Source: Setaria digitata
Lineage: Eukaryota > Nematoda > Chromadorea > Rhabditida > Setariidae
NCBI GenBank assembly: GCA_003640385.1
Contig: RCAB01000138.1
Location: 62,001-126,000 of the forward strand
DNA length: 64,000 nt
Reading direction: 5' to 3'
The notes below the pieces were generated by a model, which saw only the letters and a program-made list of their open reading frames with translations, was not told the DNA's origin and did no database searches. The position numbers were made by a program, and so were the translations under genes. This document shows positions 22,797-31,655 of this stretch, in pieces; position 1 is the stretch's first letter, and every line of letters starts with the position of its first letter.

Positions 22797-25762
22797 TAAT
22801 ATACATATATATATATATATATATATAGCAGGTGTTAAATATTTATATATATATTTTGTTTCCAAAAATTACAATGTTTTTAGTAATTTTCTCCAATTTT
22901 TTTATGTCATTAAATTTTTTAAAATTTTTATTCATTGCAGGTGTTAAATATTTCAGCAAATTACATTGTTAATTTGCATTCTAATGCACTACGTGGGATG
23001 CCAAATTTACTTGTGCTCGATTTAAGTAACAATGAAATTGTCCTCAAAGAAGAAGATATCAGTTTTTTATCACATACACCAAAATTAAAACAAGTATGAT
23101 ATAATTTCAAAAAACCATAAAATGCAATTTTCACTACCAAATTAATGAACTAATAGAAGGAAAGATTTTAAGCTGTAGTGGTCGAAAGCATCATATAAAT
23201 GACGATAATAAAATAAAAAAAGAAAAAGGGAAAAAAAAGGAAAGATGTCTTGATGATGTGCTCAATAGTTAGAATTCAGTGAAAAGAGAGAGTGAAGTTT
23301 GGAAATGAAATTCAAATTTTTATTTTGTGAATTTAGATGCATTGCACTCCAATTTGAAGCAATAATTTTGGATATTGAAGCATTAGTCGTCTTATTTTTT
23401 AGTTGTTTCAAATGAATGCAACAAAATTAACTTTCTAAATAACTAATAATTTGAAGTAAATTTTTTCTTGATTTTATTCTTTTTAATCCTAAAAAGATTG
23501 ATCAACTATCATTTATAGTTCGTCTAGGGTTTTGAATTTACATACTACTTTGAATTCATTATAATTTCAAGCAATTTACGAGAAGATTTTCAATAATTAA
23601 AAATTCTACCTTGTTTTTGCTTCTTTTTTTTTTCCCCTTCCCCTTTTTTCAGCTCTATTTAAGACGAGCATTTACACTGCTTGTCAATCGTACCGTGCAG
23701 TTTTCGTTGATGATGCGATTGTTCACAAATGCTAATTTACAACAATTAAATGTAACGTTATTTAATTTCATTCAAAAATGTCTTCTCAGTTTTTATGTAA
23801 TTTAAATTTTTCTTCTGAAATTTAAAATAAACCAGTACAGTGACAACTCAAACAATGAATAGTCTATATGATTCGATTACGGGAACTATTACTAGATTTG
23901 AGAGGTTAATATTTCACGGACGGTTATTACGGTCATCATCTGTATGATTGGTTACTTAAAGAAGACCGATATTTAAGATTTAGTCGTTACAGTGATATGT
24001 TTGAGAATACGGTCATTTCGAATAGTCGATGGTTTGATAGCCGGTATACAGTTGTTTATGCGGTTATGCATACAGTAATTCGAAGATGACCTATTTAGAA
24101 TGTAGTCATTACAGTGATACAGTTAAGAATACGATCAGTATTTGGAGGTATTATGGTAGTTATGTGGAAAATTTTAGTCAGTGTGATGTCATACAGTTAC
24201 AATTTAGGAGCTATTACAATCATTCAATAGAGTTTGAAATTTTTCGCTGGGACCAATTAAACTTAAAAATGACTGATTTTAGATGAATTTTTAACTACTA
24301 CCAGTGAATAATTCATTATAATCAGATGAGAATTAATGGACTGATGCAGTAATTAATGGTCTAGAAAAGTTCCAAGTTCTCTCTGGCTTTTTTACGCTTG
24401 TTAAATGAAAGAAATTTGGAAATTTAAATTTTTTTTTTTGCAGTACATCGATCTAAGCTACAATTATTTCACCACATTACCCTACACTTTACCATGTCCA
24501 TTTTCATCCTTGAGGTATTTGGATTTGCGTCAGAATTTTCTACAAACAATTAATCTTAATACGACGTGCTTATCCAAAATTGAGACTATCGATCTCAGCA
24601 GGTAACAATTTTTCTTTCCTTTTTATTTTTCTTTTTTCTTCAGTTTTACTCTTTTTGCTTTTGGATGGTGGAAAATAACGGAAAAGGAAACAGTTCGCTA
24701 CTTTGTTTTACAAATGTTAATCCAAAAGGTTTCCTATCTCATTTTCTCGAACTTTTTATAAATAAAAAAAAAAAAAAGTTGTTTACGTCTGTTATGCTTT
24801 CACATTGAAAGTTTTCATTTTAACTTCAATGCGCTAAATTACTTCCTTTTTTTGCATTTTATTACCAGTAAATGATTTCAATATTGCTTAGCATTCAATT
24901 CAATGTCACGCTATCGCTAACTTTCAAATTGAGAATTCTTAGGAATCATATTCGTCAACTGGATGAAACGTTCCGACAAGGAATCGGCAAATATGCGCAG
25001 CCTAATTCATTACTATTAAGAAATTCATTTTATTGTAATTGTGAAAGTATTACATATATTCAATGGATTCGAGCTACCAATAAAGTATTTATTTTAAAAT
25101 TAGCTCCCTTATTTATTTTATTTCTTCTTTCATGCTAAGCTATAATCTGCTCAAGTAATAATGCGGATTAATGCTAAAGCGATTGAATTAATCAAGCTAA
25201 TTAAATGAATGAAGTTTTGGACAGCTAAATTAGTGAAATTCTTGAATATCATTTTTTACTTTTTCATCTAAAAAAAAAAGGAAAAAATTTNTCTTGAATA
25301 TAATAATTCTTGAAATAATTGAAATAAAAATAATTCTTGAATATCATTTTTTACTTTTTCATCTAAAAAAAAAAGGAAAAAATTTCAAATAATTTACCAC
25401 CTTAATAAATGATCTCCATAAAAATAAAGGTAGCATGCTATTATAAAATTTGCTAACTAATTATTCGGGCAAACATTCCGTGCAATCTGTTGAAATCAAA
25501 AATTTTCCTTTTCTTAACAATTTCATCTCTAAATAATATTTATTTATTTTATTCATACTTTTTTCATTTTCTCTTTTTCAAGATCCGTGACAAGAAGCAA
25601 CTTTCATGTCATCGAGCCAGTCCACCGGAATATACTGGAACTGAATTAATCAATGTACCGTTAGATAAGCTTGACTGTACCGTATCTCTTACCGCTACAC
25701 CAAATGCAGGTAATACGGTATTCACAGCGACAGTATTCTTTTTTACAGTATTGTTTTGGTAA
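19157..25762 (+). CDS. Secreted/surface leucine-rich-repeat protein (LRRNT-LRR-LRRCT), nine exons, 353 residues
   Basis: Nine exons join in consistent phase: 19157-19159, 21626-21718, 21977-22119, 22345-22435, 22941-23093, 23653-23751, 24444-24601, 24943-25084 and 25583-25762. Residues 1-25 form a signal peptide (LIIALLHVVRLFLAFCAFGA, cleavage near VKA). Cys40, 50, 52 and 61 make an LRRNT-like cap. LRRs follow with LRKITFHGNNF, LEVLNISANYI, LLVLDLSNNEI, YIDLSYNYF, LRYLDLRQNFL and IETIDLSRNHI. Cys278, 280, 303 and 326 have the CxC...C...C spacing of an LRRCT cap. The tail after Cys326 ends in NAGNTVFTATVFFFTVLFW, which fits a GPI-anchor signal. Possible N-glycosylation sites are Asn113, Asn173 and Asn233. 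LRR ectodomains of this type mediate adhesion, guidance or receptor modulation at the cell surface. The LRRCT spacing recalls trophoblast-glycoprotein-like proteins, but I cannot assign an orthologue. Exon 1 is the least certain part. Confidence 0.85.
19911..20222. repeat. Long TA-rich palindromic block
   Basis: About 310 bp is made almost only of TATAT, ATAATAT and TATTATA units, with many overlapping self-complementary segments. It is expected to form hairpins or cruciforms and is likely to be unstable in cloning and poorly assembled. Confidence 0.85.
20390..20455 (+). repeat. Degenerate AAGAC/AAGTC pentanucleotide tract
   Basis: The sequence cycles through ACAAGAC, TAAGACAAGTC and AAAACAAGACAG for about 65 bp. 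Confidence 0.6.
21626..21718 (+). CDS. LRR gene exon 2 (signal peptide)
   Basis: This exon is 93 nt, phase 0 at both ends, with acceptor TTTTTTTTCAG and donor GAG|GTGAAT. It encodes 31 residues, starting LIIALLHVV and ending AKRQTISEE. The hydrophobic core and small residues before KRQ fit a cleavable signal peptide. Confidence 0.8.
21977..22119 (+). CDS. LRR gene exon 3 (LRRNT-like cysteine cluster)
   Basis: This exon is 143 nt with acceptor ATAATTTAG and donor ACAG|GTAGCA. It encodes DPNSRFQCQG...ACQCREED...LSCINAQF. The cysteine pattern and the closing CxNAxF are typical of an N-terminal LRR cap. It leaves two bases of Arg80. Confidence 0.84.
22345..22435 (+). CDS. LRR gene exon 4 (first LRR)
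   Basis: This exon is 91 nt, with acceptor TTTTTAG and donor GAG|GTAAAA. One base completes Arg80, followed by HLRKITFHGNNFQDLP, the first recognisable leucine-rich repeat, and a short charged linker to NEHENLE. Confidence 0.85.
22436..22940 (+). other. LRR gene intron 4 with TA/GA microsatellite and duplicated acceptor
   Basis: The intron holds TA and GA dinucleotide runs at about 22742-22827. Immediately after them, a 17-base copy of the real exon-5 boundary (GCAGGTGTTAAATATTT) sits at 22828-22844, repeated at 22937-22953. The true acceptor has the better context (TTCATTGCAG). Confidence 0.75.
22941..23093 (+). CDS. LRR gene exon 5 (LRRs 2 and 3)
   Basis: This exon is 153 nt, phase 0, with acceptor TTCATTGCAG and donor CAA|GTATGA. 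It encodes VLNISANYIVNLHSNALRGM and PNLLVLDLSNNEIVLKEED, two clear LRRs, then a segment ending TPKLKQ. NIS at residue 113 is a potential N-glycosylation site. Confidence 0.9.
23653..23751 (+). CDS. LRR gene exon 6
   Basis: This exon is 99 nt, phase 0, with acceptor CCTTTTTTCAG and donor AAT|GTAACG. It encodes 33 residues, starting LYLRRAFTLLVNRTVQF and ending TNANLQQLN. The leading LYLRRAF continues the LRR begun in exon 5, and NLQQLN opens the next one. Confidence 0.84.
23752..24443 (+). other. LRR gene intron 6 with degenerate TACGGT-type repeats
   Basis: The middle (about 23860-24180) is less A+T-rich than its surroundings. It is built from recurring TTACGGT, GATT and GTTACAGTGATA elements, including a diverged duplication near 23964 and 24088. 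It is open in different frames in each copy, so it is read as repeat rather than exon. Confidence 0.55.
24444..24601 (+). CDS. LRR gene exon 7 (LRRs 4 to 6)
   Basis: This exon is 158 nt, with acceptor TTTTTTTTTGCAG and donor AGCAG|GTAACA. It encodes YIDLSYNYFTTLPYTLPC, LRYLDLRQNFLQTINLNTTC and IETIDLS. Cys212 and Cys236 could pair. NTT at 233 is a potential glycosylation site. Confidence 0.9.
24943..25084 (+). CDS. LRR gene exon 8 (last LRR and first half of LRRCT)
   Basis: This exon is 142 nt, with acceptor GAATTCTTAG and donor AAA|GTATTT. It completes Arg247 and encodes NHIRQLDETFRQ, then LLLRNSFYCNCESITYIQWI, matching the NPFxCDCxLxxLxxWL consensus that opens an LRRCT cap. Confidence 0.87.
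25085..25582 (+). other. LRR gene intron 8, containing an ambiguous base
   Basis: It holds a 54-bp direct duplication around N 25291, interpreted as an imperfect contig join, so its true length is uncertain. No coding sequence is seen in it. Confidence 0.75.
25237..25385 (+). repeat. 54-bp direct duplication next to an N (likely assembly join)
   Basis: Bases 25237-25290 are repeated exactly at 25332-25385, including the same ten-base A run, and the first copy ends at N 25291. A shorter partial copy (TCTTGAATAT) follows the N. Confidence 0.8.
25583..25762 (+). CDS. LRR gene exon 9 (second half of LRRCT, hydrophobic tail, stop)
   Basis: This exon is 180 nt, with acceptor CTTTTTCAAG. It encodes IRDKKQLSCHRASPPEY...VPLDKLDC, the second half of the LRRCT. 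It then runs through TVSLTATPNAG into a short hydrophobic stretch ending FFFTVLFW and TAA. The small-residue cluster NAG followed by a hydrophobic end fits a GPI-attachment signal. A donor-like G|GTAATA at 25709/25710 could allow an alternative C-terminus. Confidence 0.86.
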   Translation: MRDKKQLSCHRASPPEYTGTELINVPLDKLDCTVSLTATPNAGNTVFTATVFFFTVLFW

Positions 25763-26589
25763 TCATAATATCATGTACTATATATATTAAAACATTGTAT
25801 TGTGTTCTTAAGTTCTCAGTAGCATTACTTGCTTCTACAGTATTATTTCTTGCGCTAAATACAACTCATACCAAACACTACCATGTTGTGTTGTTTGGGA
25901 AATGAAATGCTTAGTTACGGTATATAATATAACTTCGAAAAATTTTTCTTGTTACTTCATCTCTCGAAAAAAATTAATTAATTAATGCTCTTACCTTGCA
26001 TTCATTTTCATTTCCACTCTTTTTTTCTCAGTAATTACTATTTGCCGTTTCTTTAGGTCTTATTGTTGTCGTTAGTTTATTTAACTTTTTGAGTCGTTAT
26101 ATTTGATATCTCCTACTAATTTTTTTGTTTTTTTTTTCAAATTTCTGGATTAAATTCATTTTCCAACTCATTAAAAAGTTGTATACTGTACCTTTTGGCT
26201 AATCGTTTTAAATAAATGAGAAGACGAATTAGCTCTCTATATTGCTAGCATTATTCTTTACAAACTACTGTGGTATTACTTTTTTATTTTTTAATTTTTT
26301 TTTTTCATTTCTCATTTCTTTATTTTTTCTTTGAACTATTCAAATCTCCATACATTCTTGTTTTTCTCATGATTAATAAATGTTGTTGCTTTGTAAAATC
26401 TTAAACAGAAAAATTTAACTTAAGTTTACTAACACTAAATTTGATCTTTCAATACGCAAATGCTATAAAATTTCAATTTGACAAGTAACAACATTCACAT
26501 TGAAAAGTGATTATCAACAGTATTAACTGATAATGAAATTTCCGAATAATAGCAAAAGGTTATTGGTTTATAATTGACTGAAATAATAG
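25763..26589. other. 3' flank of the LRR gene; no further gene seen
   Basis: No clear AATAAA lies within the first 100 bases; ATTAAA occurs near 25787. The sequence includes repeated ACAGTATT elements up to 25845 and T-rich runs near 26130 and 26280-26330. Confidence 0.45.
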
Positions 26590-26595
26590 GCATTC

Positions 26596-26901
26596 ATGTA
26601 TGATGATGAAACTTTGGACTGGTTAGTAATTGAATATACAGAATTTCGACTTCTTAAAAATGTACTGGGAAAATTTCAATTAAAAGTTGTAGGGAGAGAA
26701 AAATCAAAACACTGGGAATATTTAAATTTTGCAATTAGTCCATGCTGTTTAATCCAAGATTTCTTGAAGTAAAAAATAGATTGCTAATTAGCAAATTAAT
26801 TTACTGAAATAAAAGCTTTAAACAGAGGACGCCAGTTCTATACTAAAAGATGGATTTATGGCATGCCAAATTATGCGATTCGTTTACAACAACACATGTG
26901 A
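26596..26901 (+). CDS. Candidate two-exon small gene or gene fragment, 82 residues, unrecognised
   Basis: Exon A (26596-26768) opens with ATG and encodes MYDDETLDWLVIEYTEF and later VVGREKSKHWEYLNF. The sequence then has GTAAAA...TTTAAACAG, a 57-bp intron (26769-26825) whose removal keeps the frame. Exon B (26826-26901) gives GRQFYTKRWIYGMPNY, ending LQQHM and TGA. The residue mix (Trp, Asp, Glu, Arg, Gly) is unlike the Phe/Lys/Asn/Ile-rich products of the surrounding random frames. No known family is recognised and no promoter or polyadenylation signal is evident. It may be part of a larger decayed gene continuing to 27837, or chance in a block with few stops. Confidence 0.22.
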
Positions 26902-26936
26902 ATTTACAAAATATTAAAATTTGTTTAACTTTGTAG

Positions 26937-27339
26937 CACGATTAGATGCCGAAAAATCCTGTAGAAAGAAAAAATTAATGATATTATATTCGATGTTGAA
27001 TGATAATTATCAAAGTAAAAATATTCAAGTGGAAACCTTATCCATATCTGCTGTTTGCTATTGGACTGATACTTTTATCAGAAAATTTTGAAATCAGTCA
27101 TCTCCTGAACAGATTGCTAGTAAAAATAAATCAGGAGAAAAATAATAGATTTTGTAACGATACGAAATTTTCTAGCACATGTATCAGCCGAATTTGGAAT
27201 AGAGAAATATGATAGCTTATCAACTAGAAAGAGTAAACTAACACGAAGTGATAAAATGAAACTAAGAGAGCGAATTGAACAGTTGAGAATTTGTGTTATT
27301 AATAAACGATTTGATTGTGATATCGTTTTAAATAACTAA
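26937..27339 (+). pseudogene. Possible decayed coding sequence in shifting frames
   Basis: One frame runs open from about 26918 to 27091 with RLDAEKSCRKKKLMILYSML and ETLSISAVCYWTDTF. A second, frame-shifted, runs stop-to-stop from 27130 to 27339 with HVSAEFGIEKYDSLSTRKSK and KMKLRERIEQLRICV. Neither begins with a convincing ATG. The overlap and shift between frames is what a pseudogene with indels would show, but low stop density alone could also produce it. No family is recognised. Confidence 0.2.
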
Positions 27340-27640
27340 TTAATCTCAGCAAATTGACATTCCGAAAGAATTCAGTTCAAAATGAATATGATAAGCAGTA
27401 GAAAAGTTTATGAATGTGTAATATACAATGCATCTTATCAGTGATATCATTGATAGGTTTTGTTTACTTTGGAAGAGAATTTGCTCGTTCAAAGCAAATT
27501 ATTGAGAAAAAAGAAACTGATTACTGGATAATTTCATTTATGTCAAAGCAATGGTACAAAGAATAATCACTGTGTAAAAATTAAAAATAGAAATCATCAT
27601 CTGACAACAAATGATTCTCGTGTAATGGATATAATGAAAC

Positions 27641-27709
27641 CATTAATCAATCTTATCAGAATATGTTTTATAAGAAGCAAATTCCCATTTCTGATAAGAT
27701 TGATTAATG
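27641..27709. repeat. Stem-loop, 21-bp perfect arms (27 with one mismatch)
   Basis: Arm 27641-27661 is the exact reverse complement of 27689-27709 around a 27-base loop. Beyond one mismatch (27640/27710) pairing continues for about five more bases. The fold has the size of a small pre-microRNA, but the perfect pairing and lack of a recognised seed leave it only a candidate. Confidence 0.8.
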
Positions 27710-27730
27710 ATTTCAACCAGCTGGGAATAT

Positions 27731-27782
27731 CATCGTTAATGCAGTCATTGTTAACGATGCATCTGAATCTTCATCAGATGCA
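27731..27782. repeat. Two adjacent overlapping hairpins
   Basis: CATCGTTAA (27731-27739) pairs with TTAACGATG (27751-27759) around 11 bases. TGCATCTGA (27758-27766) pairs with TCAGATGCA (27774-27782) around 7 bases. Both arm pairs are perfect and share bases 27758-27759, so the two folds can nearly stack or compete. Confidence 0.75.
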
Positions 27783-27837
27783 AAAATTATATGATTTCAA
27801 GTTGAATTCAAAAATTGAGCCGGAAAGAAGAAAATGA

Positions 27838-30830
27838 AATGAAAAAAAAAAAGGGTGAAACGATAAAAGTTCAAGAAAAATTTTACGTCATATATAATTT
27901 GGAAGAATAATTAATGTCATTAATTAATAAAAATTTAAATGGTCTAATCAAAATACCGCTTCATTTATACCTATCATAATAACAAAACAATTATATTGAT
28001 GGCACAATATTTTTCACAGTTAATAGACTACGATAATTTTTATAGTAATTAGATAATTTTTGCAAGCTACAAATTCTCAAGATAATTATTTCATACATCA
28101 TTCCTCGAGACTACAAAAACCTAAACAAATACAGGGAGGATATTATTTAGAGATATATTTATTATTATTATTTTTTTTTTGAATGAAATTATGAGTAATT
28201 ATAACTATAAAATTTTAAAAATCAAACTCCATTTACTAATTGCCCTAATAAAAGCTGAATACTTTAAAAAATTTTCTATAAAACTCTAAATTAAACAAGA
28301 AAATAATATAAAAATGTATTAATGGATAAAAAAGTCAAGTAATTCCCTAATCTATAAAAGTTTTTAATTAAAACAACATCGCCTCAAGGAGAAAATGGAT
28401 CAACCGTCATTATCTATTAATTACCAAATTGAATTTAACTAATTTTTATCGTTCATTGATTGTTTTAAGTTTAAGTTTTACTCTTACAAGTAGTTAATTG
28501 TGGAATGATAAACAACTGCTGAGTTTTTTCTTTCTTTCTTTCTTTTTTTTTTTTTTAATATAAATAAATGATAAAAAGATATACAGTTGTTCTTCGCACT
28601 TCTGAATTTATGCAAGTCTTGTTGATTTTGCCATTATTAAACAATTTGTCATTCAATTAAGTTAATTAAATTAGCTTAAAAATATTATTATCTATAATTG
28701 AGTAACTTTTCATTTACCAACTAACAGTATTCGTCTAAAAAGAAAATTTGTGTTTTGTTCTGAAGGTGAATCTTTCTATAGCAAGCTTCATTTTACACAT
28801 AAGATTCTCATTGCTCAGCTTTGCTAGAATCTTAGTAGTCTACGCATAGAATCCTCAGAATTCATAGAATCTAAGATTAGCAGCAATTCAGAATTCATGC
28901 TTAGAATCACTATTGTTAAAAGTTTAGCCATCCTCAACTATTCTTTCATGATTCCTCTCCCCGACAACCTAAATTCTTAACCTCATATGAAAATGACCTA
29001 ACTTCTCGATCTCATCCCTACTTTGGCTGGGCAAGTGATGTCAATGGATAGAGCTGTCAAATGAAACAGACTTTTCTAACTTATGTTAGCTCAAAATTTT
29101 AATAATTTTAGCTCATTTTAAAACAAATTTTTTGATAGATTTGAAATCAAAAGTGCATGTAATTTTCAAAAAAAAAAAAAAAGTCAACTAAACTGTTTTA
29201 TGAAAATTTTCGAGAGCAATTCATTCATAAATAATTTATACAAATAATATATGAAACATGCATTTTGCATGTGCAAATAAAATAACACGCAAACATTTTT
29301 TCATTTCCTAATTTTTGCAATTATTAAAAAAGTTCTCTTCTAGTTTAAAAATGCTAAATTAATAGGTCCAACTAATATTATTTCAAATTTTGCTGCAATT
29401 TGAACAGAAATTAAGAAACAAATGTGTCATACCATGATGAAAGTATTAAATTTTAGGATTTCTCTCAGTCAGAAATTTAAGATATATTTTTAGCATTTTT
29501 GTACCCTTTCCCCTCAGCTTTTTTATTAATTGTATTTGCTAATAAATTAGCAAAAATATAATGCTCAGTCATTTAATGTCATTTTCTGAACGCGATTGTT
29601 AACAAGAATAATAACTGGTATGGCATCATGATTCAGAACGATCGTATTTCAACATTCAGTAATAATCCAGAATCAACATATCGTAGTATTCTTCTGGATT
29701 CAAAATCATCACGTCGCATCATTTAATCATGATTTAGAAAATCTTTCTTTGTATCATCTTTGGTATTCTTTTTCATGAAACGCTATTCCCTATTGTTGGC
29801 TATTCCATATCTTCTTATCAGCTGTTATTGCGAGAACAAATTTCGAGAAAAGCAATAAAATGTTGTTATTTTAGTTTAAAGAATTCAACTGATCCATCTA
29901 ATCATTGGTTTAATTTTCTTTTCCTTTTATCTTTAAATTTGTTTTATTGCTTTTGAGTCTAACTAATTCAACCAGTTGCTGAAATATATGAAAAAATAAA
30001 ATAAATGGTGTGCAAAAATAAAACAGGTAATACTAAAACATAGAAGTTTTGTTTCTGCTGATAATTTTAATTGAATTTTAAATATACCTTAGAAAAAATG
30101 CTATCATTTATTTTATTAATTGCCGACTAATCTAATTTAAGCATTGAGGAACTTATTCGCGAACGAAACAATTGAATTGTAATTATACGTCATCTCGACG
30201 GTAGCAAAACGAACTTTTAAAAAAAAAAAGAAATATTTCATTTTACATTTTCATGACATTAACGAAAGAATCATATTAAACGCTGTCTAAAATTTCCAAC
30301 AATTATTCAGATCATTCTGTCTCTGAAACTTTACTTCCTGTAATTAATTTAGTCAGTGATGAATATGATGCATTTGGATTAAAGCCAAAAATTAAGACAT
30401 ATAGCGATTTAAATATTCGAAAATTTCAATCAAACTTTTTTAAGTGATGTTTAAATGACAAAGTTTGAATACCAATTTAATTTGTTGTGGCAACTATTTC
30501 TTTTTCGGCTGGAAAAATTTGCAGTGAAATTTTGAAATAAGCTCAATAATTTAAAACCTACCAAAATTCTTAAATCTTAAGCATAATAAAAGCTAAAATA
30601 GTTTAGGTTATTTTCTGGCATTTTCCTCAGCTGGCGTGAATTTATTTTTAACCAATTTTAATAAAAAAAAATTAATAATAATGATAATGAGAGCAACAAT
30701 GATAATGATAATGATAAAAATATACTATTTGGTAGTAGTAGTAATACTCGTTCGACTTTTTTTTTATATATATATCCATCTTCTATAAACATCTAATAAA
30801 TCAGTAAATACTTGTGTTATTATTTTTCAG
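27838..30830. other. No gene seen
   Basis: This is A+T-rich sequence. It includes a short 9-bp-arm hairpin (29664-29672 with 29692-29700), runs of GATAAT near 30677-30718 and GTAGTAGTAGTAA near 30731. Region 28780-28920 repeats AGAATC and CAGAATTCAT elements. No splice-supported frame found. Confidence 0.45.
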
Positions 30831-31059
30831 TCTTCTAATTAAGTTACTAATTATTCTGGCTGACAATACGCGTAGTTTTATTTTCATCATCATTTCAATG
30901 ACAAAAAATACAATGTATTATATAATAATTAACCTTTCAGAAATGTCTGCCTTCATCAATTCTTTTTTTTTCATTTCCCAAGTATTGAAAAGTTCAAATT
31001 TAACAAATCTTATAAGTACAACTTTAGAACAATTTAAAGAAACTAATAAGGAACTTTGA
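30831..31059 (+). other. Open frame after a good acceptor, function unknown
   Basis: TATTTTTCAG ends at 30830 and the following frame stays open to TGA at 31057-31059. It is hydrophobic early (LLIKLLIILADNTRSFIFI) and polar late (LKSSNLTNLISTTLEQFKET). It could be a terminal exon, but there is no upstream partner exon and A+T-rich chance frames of this length occur. Low confidence. Confidence 0.12.
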
Positions 31060-31455
31060 ATACTTTTCATAATTTAGGCATAAGTAAGTTTTTTTTTTTC
31101 TATCATAGTTTTGCAGCAAATAAATAGGTAATAAAAAGGCGATCCATATATATTACTCAATAATCCAATCTCGAATAAATTATTAGCATAATTATCACAT
31201 TTCATAAATAATTACTTTTGCAATTTAACTGAAATAATTATTAGATTTTCCTTTTTCTTTTTACTATATCTATTAGCAAACAATATGATAAGATATAACA
31301 ATTATTCACTGATAAATTTCACTTCATCATTGATCTATTAAAAGAACACTTCTAGAAAACTTAGATGATACTATGATTAAATTTTTGTTGACAATTTATA
31401 TGCGACGAAAAAAAATTTCTGATTCAATTTATTCAAAAAAAAAAAATGTCTATTC

Positions 31456-31655
31456 CGAAATAAAGTACGATTCAATTAACTGAAACAAATTATGCTTGCG
31501 GAATAAAGTTTGATTTAATTTCATCTAACAAATTAGATTACAAAATAAAGCATGCTTCAATTTACTCATGCATGTTTTATTTCGAAATAAGGAATGAATT
31601 TTTTACTTTTTAAGGAAATTAAGGAGTGAATTTTTTACTTTTTAGGAAAATTAAT
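31456..31655 (+). repeat. Degenerate 42-43-bp tandem repeat plus a 31-bp duplication
   Basis: Units begin with CGAAATAAAG-like sequence at 31456, 31499, 31541 and (partial) 31583. Each continues with an ATTCAATT/ATTTAATT-like and an ACAAATTA-like block. It is followed by two copies of GAATTTTTTACTTTTTA (31595 and about 31627). Confidence 0.55.

Larger units (their letters stand above)
27532..27837 (+). pseudogene. Open frame of about 101 codons containing hairpins, unrecognised
   Basis: The frame is open from a TAA near 27529 to TGA 27835-27837. The first ATG is at 27625 and there is none before it. It includes SNGTKNNHCVKIKNRNHH, then KPLINLIR...FLIRLIND, which reflects an inverted repeat in the DNA. 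The minus strand is also partly open here, so coding is uncertain. Confidence 0.18.
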
